Source: Diphasiastrum complanatum (Eukaryota; Streptophyta; Lycopodiopsida; Lycopodiales; Lycopodiaceae). Taken from it: 64,000 nt of DNA. The DNA is taken from NCBI GenBank assembly GCA_029204225.1, contig CM055111.1, positions 42,286,815 through 42,350,814 of the forward strand, given 5' to 3'. The notes under the pieces were generated by a model. That model was not told the origin of the DNA and made no database searches. It saw nothing but the letters and a program-made list of their open reading frames with translations. Numbering within the stretch: the first letter of the stretch is position 1; each line of letters opens with the position of its first letter. Of this stretch, positions 12,414-21,943 are shown one piece after another. A program made the translations under genes and the position numbers.

Positions 12414-13260
12414 AAGAATGATGTTTTCATTGAAAAGGGATTTAAACATGGAAGATTGTTTAAGTTGGAATGTAGTGCTGCTTTTGAAAGAATGAGCTTG
12501 GCAAAGGAGGAGATCTTTGCAAAGTGTGATCTTGCTTGCATTGAGGAGGAGCATCAAAAGGAGGAAGATCTTGAGGATCAGCCTCAAAGCATGAGAGTTC
12601 CAAGGGAGTCCTCAATGACAATGGCCGAGTCATCAAATTGCATGCAAACTGTCCATTCAAGTGTGCATCTTGCAAGGGTGGTGAGCATTGGAGAGTCTAC
12701 TATCTTTGAATACTTTTTGGAAAGTATTAGTAGACATAAGGTGACTTGTTTCTTACCTTTAAGATTCATGGTGTAATAGTTTGAATAGAGTCATAAAAGA
12801 TGAAACATCATTTGTATTGGAAATATTTGGGTACACATGCTTTGAGCATGATCATTCCAATGTAAGGACCAAAGATTATCCTATTTCAATGATAGGAATA
12901 ATGGTAGTGTTTTGCTCTTCAAGTAGAGATTGTAGAATCTACTTGTCTTCCATCAAAGAAGTTGTCAATGGTGGAAATGTGACCTTTCAAGAGTGGAAGA
13001 TTTGTAAACTTGAAGAAGCAACTTGGATCAACACCTTATTCAATTCATTGATGGTTTGGAGTCAAGTCAAGTGGAGGAGCAAGCTCAAGACCCGAAGAAC
13101 CTTGAGTATCAAGATGGAGCCATCTAGGCTCAATCATATGGATCAAGCAAGGCAAGTTGTCTTTGGCATCATTATGTATGCACTTAATAGTTTATTGATG
13201 TATCTTCAAGTGCACAAAATGCCTTGAAATCCATGGCTTGGCATGATGTTTAGTTTTGAA
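12414..13260 (+). pseudogene. copia pre-integrase and integrase C-terminal remnant
   Basis: From 12414 the sequence reads NDVFIEKGFKHGRLFKLE, as expected after a copia protease. It then passes into a glutamate-rich stretch to 12776 without a known motif. From about 12806 it reads EIFGYTCFEHDHSNVRTK, IYLSSIKEVV and GGNVTFQEWK in changing frames, which corresponds to the segment after the integrase core that usually ends with a VTFFE motif. The catalytic integrase core and all of RT are deleted between and after these blocks. Assignment of the second block is by motif resemblance. Confidence 0.6.
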
Positions 13261-13453
13261 GTGTGCTACATGTATATAGACACATTTATGGAACATCTTG
13301 TAAGGGATCCTCTAAGAGGTGGTGAAAGATCCTTCATGGACATCATTCTCTATTGGAGTCTCAAAAGTTTCTTGTTTGTAGCTGGATTTCTTAGACACTT
13401 CTAAAAGCATTTATTCATCTAGCAAGAGAGTTGTAAATAGATCAAGTTAAATT

Positions 13454-13463
13454 TGAGGAGGAG
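13454..13463 (+). promoter_or_regulatory. polypurine tract
   Basis: TGAGGAGGAG sits directly before the 3' LTR start TGTGAAG. The 5281-bp element at 45986-51266 has a related TTTGAGGAG tract before a TGTGA LTR start. Confidence 0.85.
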
Positions 13464-14178
13464 TGTGAAGAATTGCCAAAAATTGGCAAATCTAGCTTGA
13501 TCAAAAACCATGTAGTATAATGTAAATTTTGTACATAAGTGGATTCCACACATGTGAGGCCAAGATGTCATGTGGAAACCCACTCCTAATGTAGGTTAGG
13601 TCAAGTCAAGAGAGTTGTTCATGTCTATTTGGTGATCATCCCTACATTATAGGACCTACACCTAAGTTTAAGGTGAAAATTTGACCAACTAGCTACCTAC
13701 CAAGCATAACTCTAGGATCTAGGCTAGGGTTTCATTTTAGAGCAATAAGAGTGAGTTAACTTTCTTGTTACATATTGGAAATCCACATAACTTCAAGAAA
13801 GAAGTCGAATTTGCTATGTATTCCAAGCTCCCATAGTGAGAAGATAGAATATTTTTGGAGCTCATTGGCAATCTCAAGCTAGTTCACTATGTACATTGAG
13901 TTTTTGTGATCCAAATGAAACCAAATCAATTTCTACTTGTTTCTCAGCTTGAAGGCCGTACTATAGCCTGTGGTACACATGTGTGTGGCTCGGATTTTAA
14001 TGTTGATCAATGCTTTTGATTGCTAATGGTTGTTGTTTATCAAATTGCCAATCTAGATCAACTTTTTGATGACTAGTTTTTTGATAGATTGTTAAGCAAG
14101 CATCGAATCACTCTTGTGGATCTTTTGTAGATCCATTTATGGTCCTAAAGTATAGTCCTAAAGTATAGTACTTTCACA
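13464..14178 (+). repeat. 3' LTR (715 bp)
   Basis: Direct repeat of the 5' LTR with scattered substitutions. Near the end the word GTATAGTCCTAAA is duplicated, which accounts for the extra length. Confidence 0.95.
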
Positions 14179-14183
14179 TAAAT
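14179..14183. repeat. 5-bp target site duplication TAAAT (right)
   Basis: Exact copy of 10018-10022. Confidence 0.93.
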
Positions 14184-14271
14184 GTCGGACTCCGAAAAAT
14201 AACTTAGGTGTTGGAATTCGACATCACAGGTGGCAATCACATGGCAAATGTTTTTCGAGGTGGCCTTTGAT

Positions 14272-14323
14272 GTGGATGTTGGATTTCGACGTATTATTTT
14301 GTGCGTCGAATTCTAACATCCAC
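14272..14323. repeat. 20-bp-arm inverted repeat in the CACTA-like remnant
   Basis: Arm 14272-14291 (GTGGATGTTGGATTTCGACG) pairs with 14304-14323 at 18 of 20 positions, with a 12-base loop. Both arms carry the repeated TTCGACG word. Confidence 0.8.
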
Positions 14324-14400
14324 GACTTCGATGATTTGATGTTTTTTAATATGACAAATATCTCATAATTTGACAGATACTCTATTCATTGGATTCCGAC

Positions 14401-14710
14401 ATTGTTTTTGTTTTCCACTCCCGCGAAACCATTTTCGGATTTATTTTTGCAGGTTTTAGGAGTGATTTTGGGATTCTCCTTGCTTGCAGCTCTCCTTGCA
14501 GATTGGTTTGTTTTTTGGTTTCTGGTTTGTCTTTGGTTTTTTTTGGTTTTTTGGTTTTAAGAAATTGAGGGGGAAAGAGATAGAGAGAGAATGAGAAGTA
14601 ATGAGTGTATGTGTAAGTAAAGGAATGAAATGTGATTGAAAGAAATTGTGAAAAGAGATAATTATGGTTTGTTTTGATTTTTTGGTTTTGAGAAAAGAGA
14701 AAGAGAGTTA

Positions 14711-14746
<36 letters not shown>

Positions 14747-15340
14747 ATGCATGCATGCATGCGTTCTCTTGCATACCTTAGTACAAAGGTAAGTCTCTAT
14801 CCAGATGCCCTCTTGAATAAGCTCACAATCTCAAAATGTAAAAGCTCTCAAATGAGGAACAATTTATGAGTGTTTATAAATCTTAAGTTAAGGTTCCCTT
14901 TAAGAGCCTCACTATGGATAGGGTTGGGCGCCCACTTACAAGTTCCTTCCAAGAATCTTCATTGGGCCTATTATTGAAATAATGTGGAGTACTCCAAAAG
15001 TTTGAAAGGTAAATGAATAAGGCCACAGCTTCAGAAAACCTAATCATACATTCTTAAATGTACCATACATATCAGGGCTAAAATCTTTTGAATCTAATAC
15101 AATTGGATCTATTGTTTGCACAATATTCTTATGGTTTTTGGTGCAGAGCTTTTTGTGCACATGAACATCATTGCACCGTAGATATAGCTAATTTTCCATC
15201 CTTCATATTCAATGGAACATTACAAGAAGAGATGGTAGCTAATCCAGCCTTATTGTGAAGGAATATGCATGTTGGAAATCAAAGAATTAGTTCAAGATCT
15301 ATATGTCAACAATTCTTTCATAATTTATAGCACTTCCAAT
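14401..15340. other. non-coding with (TG)n microsatellite
   Basis: No gene is recognised. The stretch holds (TG)16 at 14712-14743 followed by alternating GCATGCAT to 14763. It ends at the left edge of the next LTR element. Confidence 0.45.
14712..14763. repeat. (TG)16 plus (GCAT)n tract
   Basis: TG dinucleotides followed by GCGCATGCATGC-type sequence. Both are alternating purine-pyrimidine. Confidence 0.95.
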
Positions 15341-16359
15341 TGTTAGATTTCTTATGCTCAGCCTTAAACAAATTGTTCAAGTAATGAGCATCCTGAAAAC
15401 CGAAGGCCGACTACATGTTTTTGGACCTTCACATTTTTTCGTTTAAAGATTTTTTTGCCTTAACTTTTTTTTAGGCACCTTAGCCTTTTTGGCACCTTAG
15501 CGAGAAAAGCGACACAGTGGCCAAGTGGCTAGAATGCCCTAGAAACCATACTTGAGGCACCTTCGCCTTTTTTGCCCCTTCGCAAAAAATGCGACAAAGT
15601 AACCAGAATGCCTTATAAACTATTTTAAAGACACCTTCGGCTTTTTCGGCATTTTCGCTGCCTTTAGTCTAAGGCACCTTCGGCATTTTCGCTACCTTTA
15701 ATCTAAGGCACCTTCTGTATTTTCGTTGTCTTTAGTCTAAGGCACCTTCGTCTTCTTCGTTGCCTTTAGTCCAAGGCACATTTTGGCTTTTTCGCCTTCT
15801 TTGCTGCCTTAAATCTAAGGGTGCCTTCAAGATTTACATACCGTAAGTCTAAGTGCACCTTCAAGATTTGCATACCTTCAATCTAAGGGCACCTTCGAGT
15901 TTTTCCTACATTGGCAGACCGACGTCGCCAACTTATCATCAATCCTAAAACAACTGGAGAAACAAATATTCTAAGGGCGGTTACCAACTTTGTACAAATG
16001 CAAAATTGGAGTAAATGGCAGTTAAGCCTTATAAGATATTTTTCTGGACACTTGTAAATCTATATATTAGCTGAATCAAGCTATGTAAGTGTTAGTTGAA
16101 ATTCTCTTTCAATCAGAGTTTATTTGTAGCCAGCGTTATCACGCTCAACAAGCTGAAGTTATTACTTCAAGCCATTGTACTCATTGTTGATATCAATTGG
16201 AGTGCAATTTTTGTCTCACTACTGCGTCGTTCATTTGCGCATTCTGTATGAATTTTTCTACGTGAATAATTCTGCTGCTAACTGTTGTATTTCCGTTCCT
16301 ACACGCCTCGCTTAAATCCTTGAGCTTCCGTTGTCGCTCACGCCGGCTGTTTTACGACA
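15341..16359 (+). repeat. 5' LTR (1019 bp) with an internal ACCTTCGGC-type motif array
   Basis: The LTR begins TGTTAG and ends ACGACA. Between about 15470 and 15910 it holds roughly ten irregular copies of a 30-40 bp unit with the core GGCACCTTCGGCTTTTTCG and a TTTAGTCTAA spacer. The same array is in the 3' LTR up to 19516. Confidence 0.93.
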
Positions 16360-16371
16360 TGGTATCAGAAC
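16360..16371 (+). promoter_or_regulatory. primer binding site, tRNA-iMet type
   Basis: TGGTATCAGAAC directly follows the LTR end, as in most plant copia elements. Confidence 0.92.
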
Positions 16372-16501
16372 ATGCATTTCAATAATCTGCATTTCTACTG
16401 CAGATTATCAGTCTTGTTTCTATCAAGACGTCTTCTAGCAAACGCACAGCCAACAATATTCCGACAATCGTTGTTTCTACCAACGATCTCGTTCAACCAC
16501 A

Positions 16502-17122
16502 ATGGATCCATCATCTAGTTCATCTCTCATTGACAAACTCGATGGCAATGCCATGATCACCCTCAACATCAAGGATATTCAGATCAGCCACATACGTGCT
16601 GCTCAGACTGCTAAGGATGCATGGGACATCCTAGCAACTCTCTACGACATTAGAGACGATACTTCCAAGTTTCATCTCAAGAAGAAATTCTTCACCCTTA
16701 GAATGTTTGACACAGATAGTGTTTCGAGTCACCTCAACACGTTCAAAAATCTTATAGAACAGATGACTGCAATTGGCTCAGTCATAGAAGATTTTGATGC
16801 ACTCATGACTCTATTATCGAGTCTACCTGAAGACTACGAAAATTGGGTAATGGCAATTTCTACCCAGGAGCACCTCACTCTATCAAGAGTAATTTCGATG
16901 CTCCTACAAGAGGAGATCAGAAGATTAGCATCCTCCTCAGGCTCAAGATCGGATCCTCAAGCTCTGCATTCAAAAAATCAGAAGTTTAGATCCCAGAGAT
17001 CTACAAAGTCAAGCTCTACTAACAAGAAGAGCAACATGCAGTCTAAACCAAATTGCGGTTTAGGATCGAATTCAAGCTCTTTATCATTCCAACCAGCGCA
17101 GAAAGTTTTCTACAGATACTAG
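16502..17122 (+). CDS. copia gag (UBN2 type), truncated at both ends
   Basis: A 206-codon open frame. The start reads MDPSSSSSLIDKLDGNAM. The usual gag segment after KLDG (the block with the YxxW motif) is missing and the sequence jumps to TLNIKDIQISHIR. The UBN2 core follows: TAKDAWDILATLYD (about residues 37-50), SVSSHLNTFKNLIEQM and LLSSLPEDYENWV. A serine- and lysine-rich tail comes next, and the frame stops at the first residues of the zinc knuckle (KVFYRY). Gag would assemble the particle in the cytoplasm. With the N-terminal block and zinc finger gone, it is probably not functional although the frame is intact. Confidence 0.85.
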   Translation: MDPSSSSSLIDKLDGNAMITLNIKDIQISHIRAAQTAKDAWDILATLYDIRDDTSKFHLKKKFFTLRMFDTDSVSSHLNTFKNLIEQMTAIGSVIEDFDALMTLLSSLPEDYENWVMAISTQEHLTLSRVISMLLQEEIRRLASSSGSRSDPQALHSKNQKFRSQRSTKSSSTNKKSNMQSKPNCGLGSNSSSLSFQPAQKVFYRY

Positions 17123-18977
17123 GCATACAAGCTCTACAATTTGGATACTGAGAAGGCATTCACCAGTAGAGATGTCATTTTCGTGGAAGACCAATTCATC
17201 GACCACAAAGGGAAAGTTGCTGATAATTTTGACCCAAGGATCGAGCAACCAGACAATTCTGATCCAGAGATTCAATTGCTGAATAACGATGATGACTCAG
17301 ACAATAAGTTAGAACCTCAACGAGTCAACCCACATCAGAGGACTGAAGTTCAACCCAGAAAGTCGAACAGGTCCAGACAGCCTCCATCCATATTTATGGA
17401 TGATCCGACCTGCTACTTTGTGCAGGAACCAACCGTCATTTCTGAGGCAATGTCTACTGCTGATGCTGAGCAATGAAAAGCAGCGATGGACACCGAATTC
17501 GATTTTCTGATGGAGAATCAAACATGGACACTCAATGAGCTGCCGAAGGACTGGAAACCAATTCCATGCAAATGGATATTCAAGACAAAGTACGACACTG
17601 AAGGAAGACTAAATCTTTACAAGGCCAGGCTAGTCGCCAAAGGCTTTCCTAGATTCCAGATCTGGATTATTCAGAAACCTTCAGTCCAGTCGTCAAACAT
17701 GCTTCGATCTGCCTACTCCCCTCCTTTGTAACCGCGATAGATCTTGAGGTCCACTAGATGGATGTCCAGACCGCTTTCCTCAATGGAACCATCGAAGAGG
17801 AAATCTACATGACGCAACCAGAGGGATACGAACTCAACGGCAAGCAACAACACCTTGTATGCAAAATCCACAAGGTGCTCTACGAGCTGAAACAATCACC
17901 CAGAGCTTGGTTCCAGAAGATCAACGCAACTCAGCAGACTCGAATGTCTACTTCAAGTCTGTATCAGATTACTTCATCATCATCACTCTCTACGTAAATG
18001 ATACACTCCTATTCAATACTAATATGAATCTGATGAATGATACAAAATGCATGTTGGCACAGGAATACAAGATGATGGGTCCAACCCACTATTGTCTCGG
18101 AATTTAAATTCAACGAGATCAATCCAACAGACTGATCTTTATCAGTCGGCAACAATATCTCAACAACGTGCTAGAAAAGTATGGAATGGCCAACTGCAAA
18201 CCAAGTCACTTTTCACTCAACCCTGGACTAAAGTTATCAAAGGAACAGTCTCCTCAAACTGAGGCAGAGAAAGAGGAGATGAAGCACTACTCGTTTCAAT
18301 CCATCATCGGCTCATTGATGTAGGCAATGATCTGCATGCAACCAGACCTTGCATACTCGATTAGTGTACTCAGCCAGTTCCTGTCAAATCCAGGCTTAAC
18401 TCATTGGAAGGCACTAACAAAGGTCATGAAGTACATCCAAACAACGAAAACTCTTAGCATCTGCTACGGAGGCAACCACACTACCAACATCCTTGAAGCC
18501 TACACAGATGCAGATTGGGTAGGAGATGTCAACACCAGAAAATCAACTTCTAGATTTGTATTTTTATACAACCAAGGCCCAATCTCATGGAACAGCCGGA
18601 AGCAGACTTCAGTATCATTATCATCAACAGAATCGGAATACATAGCCGCCACCAATGAAACCAAAGAGACGATCTGGCTAAGGCAACTGCTTGCAGACCT
18701 GAACCTTGCACAACCACTTCCTACAACAATCTATTGTGACAATCAAAGCACAATAGCGCTATCTCTCAATCCGAGATTTCACTCTCGAAGCAAACATATA
18801 GAAATCAGGTATCATCACCTTAGAGAGAAAGTGCACAACAAGGAAGTAGAACTGATTTTATGCAGAACAAACTACATGACAGCCGATTACTTCACAAAGG
18901 CTCTATCAAAGGAACAACATCTCATATTTAACGATATGTTAAATTTGAAGATCAAAGTTTTTCAGAATCCACATTAA
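17123..18977 (+). pseudogene. copia RT-RNase H region, broken
   Basis: It begins abruptly in the integrase-RT linker (YNLDTEKAFTSRDVIFVEDQ), with no protease or integrase. RT then runs NQTWTLNELPKDWKPIPCKW, ARLVAKGF, a frameshift near 17650, a stop near 17757, MDVQTAFLNGTIEEEIYMTQ and LYELKQSPRAWF. A short deletion follows near 17920. The catalytic box reads YVND in place of YVDD. RNase H is better preserved, in one 216-codon frame at 18327-18977, with AYTDADWVGD, SLSSTESEYIAA, IYCDNQSTIAL and SKHIEIRYHHLRE, ending just before the polypurine tract. The changed catalytic Asp alone should abolish RT activity. Confidence 0.93.
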
Positions 18978-18984
18978 GAGGGAG
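18975..18984 (+). promoter_or_regulatory. polypurine tract
   Basis: AAGAGGGAG lies directly before the 3' LTR start TGTTAGATTTC. Confidence 0.85.
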
Positions 18985-20467
18985 TGTTAGATTTCTTATG
19001 CTCAGGTTTAAACAAATCGTTCAAGTAATGAGCATCTTGAAAACCAAAGGCCGACTACATGTTTTCGGACCTTCACATTTTTTTGTTTAAAGATTTTTTT
19101 GCCTTAACCATTTTTTAGGCACCTTAGCCTTTTTCGCACCTTACCGAGAAAAGTGACACAATGACCAAGTGGCCAGAATGCCTTAGAAACCATTCTTAAG
19201 GCACCTTCGCCTTTTTCGTCCCTTTGCGAAAAATACGACAAAGTAACCAGAATGCCTTAGAAACCATTTTAAAGACACCTTCGGCTTTTTTGGCATTTTC
19301 GTTGCCTTTAGTCTAAGGCACCTTCGGCATTTACACTGTCTTTAATCTAAGACACCTTTTTTTTTGCTGCCTTTAGTCCAAGGCACATTTCGGCTTTTTC
19401 GCCTTCTTCGCTGCCTTAAATCTAAGGGCGCCTTCAGGATTTACATACCTTAAGTCTAAGGACACCTTCAGGATTTGCATACCTTCAGTCTAAGGGCACC
19501 TTCGGATTTTTCCTACTTCACCCTCAGAATGTTTGACGCAGATAGTGTTTCAAGTCACCTCAACACGTTCAAAAATCTTATGGAACAGATGACTGCAACT
19601 GGCTCAATCATAGAAGATTTTGATGCACTCATGACTCTATTATCGAGTCTACCTGAAGCCTACGAAAATTGGGTAATGACAATTTTTACCCAGGAGCACC
19701 TCACTCTATTAAGAGTAATTTTGAAGCTCCTACAAGAGGAGATCAGAAGATCAGCATTCTCCTCAAGCTCAAGATCGGATCCTCAAGCTCTGTATTAAAA
19801 AAAATCAGAAGTTTAGATCCCAGAGATCTACAAAGTCAAGCTCTACTGACAAGAAGAGCAACATGCAGTCTGGACCAAATTCCGGTTTAGGATCGAATTC
19901 AAGCTCTTTATCATTCCAACCAGCGCAGAAACTTTTCTACAGATACTGTAAGAGGACTAGCCACGACATCAAGGACTGCCTAACTTTGAAATACAACAAC
20001 GAAAAGAAGAAGCAGTTCCAACAACAAGCACATAGTGCTACAACCAGTGACTCAAATTAGAAACAAGAAGAAAAAGATGAAGCAACTTTCATGACCAAAG
20101 TCGAAGAACAACATAATATCGATTCCTGGTATCTAGATTCCGGACATTTTTCTGGACACTTGTAAATCTATATATTAGCTTAATCAAGTTATGTAAGTGT
20201 TAATTGAAATTCTCTTTCAATCAGAGTTTATTTGTAGCCAGAGTTATCATGCTTAGCAAGCTGAAGTTATTACTTCAAGCCATTGTACTCATTGTTGATA
20301 TTAATCGGAGTGCAATTTTTGTCTCACTACTGCGTCGTTCATTTGCGCATTCTGTATGAATTCTTCTACTTGAATATTTCTGCTGCTAACTGTTGTGTTT
20401 CCGTTCCTACACGCCTCGCTCAAATCCTCGAGCTTCCGCTGCCGTTCATGCCCGCTGTTTTACGACA
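18985..20467 (+). repeat. 3' LTR (1483 bp), enlarged by captured gag
   Basis: 18985-19516 matches 15341-15909, and 20146-20467 matches 16038-16359. The segment between them (19517-20145) is not LTR but gag-zinc knuckle-protease sequence that replaces 128 bp of the LTR. Without it the LTR would be about the size of the 5' copy. Confidence 0.93.
19517..20145 (+). pseudogene. gag to protease segment captured inside the 3' LTR
   Basis: The sequence enters in gag at FTLRMFDADSVSSHLNTFKN (matching 16690 onward) and runs through MTLLSSLPEAYENWV and LLQEEIRR. A frameshift follows near 19797. It then continues through the zinc knuckle FYRYCKRTSHDIKDC and an Asn/Gln-rich linker to the first protease residues SWYLDSG, and returns to LTR at CATTTTTCTGG. 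The knuckle and protease start are absent from the body of this same element, so the donor was a fuller relative. The first knuckle Cys is Tyr. Confidence 0.92.
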
Positions 20468-21877
20468 CCAACTTCCTTGAAACTTGGAAGAAGCAACATA
20501 GATATAATAGATTTCATAACATTCACTCAAGTTCTCCTATGAAGATCTGTAAGGCATTATTTTTTCCATTGCAGCACTAATTATATGCCTAATAACATCA
20601 TATGCCATCTTGTTTAATATGAGGGGAGACCAGTGGTGAAGACTTCAAAGCATTGATGTATTTCTCCTCGATGATCAAATTCATGCAATGGCATCTACCA
20701 TCCATCATAACATTGTTTTGGTCGTCACGAGTGCAGATGCTGCTATAGGGGGAGGAAATGATAAATGCTCAAACTTGTGAATGATGCCAATTATTTTAAG
20801 GCATATATGTAACAATAACCAATACTGAAATGCATGAGAAACATGAATTACAAAAAAGAAAGCTCCCAAGTCAAGATGACACACAAGCACGCTTCCGACA
20901 TTCTTTACAAAAAAGATCTTATCTTTTTGACTCAATGCAATACAACTTATTCTGCTTGAACTTGAATGCTTTTGCAATTTCAAGGACATTTGAGGCCTGG
21001 TTAATAAATCGATACCACAGGTCAATTTGTCTAATGACTCTCATGTTTTAGTAACAAATCATAGTTACTCATGGTTTGTTTCTTTAAATAACTCAAAAAA
21101 TTCTCAGGATGTTAGGATGCATATGTATTTTTCTAATGATTGAGGCATCATCAAAGAAAAGCTTCAGTTTTGAAAAGAGAAGTTCTAAAGGCATGATCAC
21201 TAGCCCTACAAATAGCACATCAGCTTATCAATTTTGAGTTCTTTAGGGTTCATATGTCCCCCGAGTTTTACCCAGGTATATTCATATTTTTCATAAATAC
21301 AATGCCCCTTGGTTCATGCCAATGGAGGGAATGGGATATCAAACCCATGGCCTCATTTTTGAAAGTCGAGGGCCCCACTGCTTGCCCTAGTACCCATTGG
21401 CAGTGTCATTATAAGGAGGTGGCTTTCCTTGAAAGGCTGTGAGAGTTCTTCTGGAATCACCAAAAGTTCTTCATAAAATACATGTAGGTCCTTACAGGAG
21501 TTTGTCCTTGAGAGGCATAAATTGAACAGCTGTTATGAAGTCATCAAGGAGGTTTGCATGAAGAAAAACTGTGATCATTTTAATGGACAAGTAGCCCTTT
21601 TAGGTAGCATATCATTAAAAATGTGCATCTCCAGAGAGTCATTAGCAGAACATCGCCTACTCAACCACTCCACAAAAATAACGGTCCACCATCAAAGGTG
21701 AGGTGTGGCACAAAAGCTCTCTGGAGCAAACTGTATCCAGAATAATTCAAGAGATGACAAATGAGAATGCAGTGGATCAGCCTGCTGTCATGGAGCTTAC
21801 AGTAGTGCTGTGATGCAGCAATGTAGTCCAGCATCCATTATACAGCTCAGAATATCCGGATCGAATGTTGTTGCTCA
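20468..21877. other. 3' flank and probable 3' UTR of the DUF3067 gene
   Basis: The minus-strand part nearest 21877 follows the stop codon of the split gene and is presumably its 3' UTR. The end of the transcript could not be placed. Nothing else is recognised here; the short frames at 20705-21051 and 21254-21442 have no known motif. Confidence 0.4.
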
Positions 21878-21943
21878 TTACCTGTATATCCATTCATTAG
21901 CTCGGCCTCCTGTGTCATCCAGGTCGATGAAAATGCTCACAGC
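21878..21943 (-). CDS. DUF3067 gene, last coding exon
   Basis: After acceptor GATGTTCAG the exon encodes AVSIFIDLDDTGGRANEWIY R and a TAA stop at 21880-21878. AVSIF directly continues the ERPRIGK block as in the family. The final CAG/GTAATG also looks like a splice donor, so a further exon is possible but not needed. Confidence 0.87.
   Translation of the reverse strand, partial: AVSIFIDLDDTGGRANEWIYR

Larger units (their letters stand above)
10023..14178 (+). mobile_element. copia-type LTR retrotransposon, internally deleted, with TSD
   Basis: A 4156-bp element bounded by two LTRs (10023-10726 and 13464-14178), each beginning TGTGAAGAATTGCC and ending TTTCACA, and flanked by the perfect 5-bp duplication TAAAT. 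A primer site for initiator tRNA-Met follows the 5' LTR and a GAGGAGGAG polypurine tract precedes the 3' LTR. Inside are gag, zinc knuckle, protease and a piece of the integrase C-terminal side. Reverse transcriptase and RNase H are missing, so the copy could move only with enzymes from another element. The LTRs are visibly very similar, which suggests a fairly recent insertion. The 3' LTR carries a small tandem duplication near its end. Confidence 0.93.
9873..14400. mobile_element. CACTA-like DNA transposon remnant, split by an LTR element
   Basis: At 9873 the sequence begins CACTACAACAAG, like the CACTACAAGAAA ends of CACTA (EnSpm) transposons, followed by GGGGATTTCGACATG. The 150 bases up to 10022 continue after the LTR element at 14184. 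That side repeats the words GGAATTCGACAT and GGATTTCGACG, the kind of subterminal repetition CACTA ends show, and ends near a GGATTCCGACATTG at about 14390. No transposase and no clear second terminus are visible. The call rests on the terminus and the repeated subterminal word. Confidence 0.45.
15341..20467 (+). mobile_element. copia LTR retrotransposon with a chimeric 3' LTR
   Basis: The 5' LTR (15341-16359) starts TGTTAGATTTC and ends TTTTACGACA. It is followed by a tRNA-iMet primer site, a gag frame, a broken RT-RNase H region, a polypurine tract and a 3' LTR (18985-20467). Flanking pentamers are CCAAT (15336-15340) and CCAAC (20468-20472), an imperfect target duplication. The internal region has lost everything between the zinc knuckle and the integrase-RT linker. 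In contrast the 3' LTR carries 629 bp of gag-to-protease sequence in place of 128 bp of LTR. The element cannot be autonomous. Confidence 0.92.

Noticed and set aside
12781-13227. 148-codon open frame as an intact protein gene in the 10-kb element
   Set aside because: Its recognisable parts match the copia integrase C-terminal side only across several frames, so the long frame is a mixture of true and shifted sequence.
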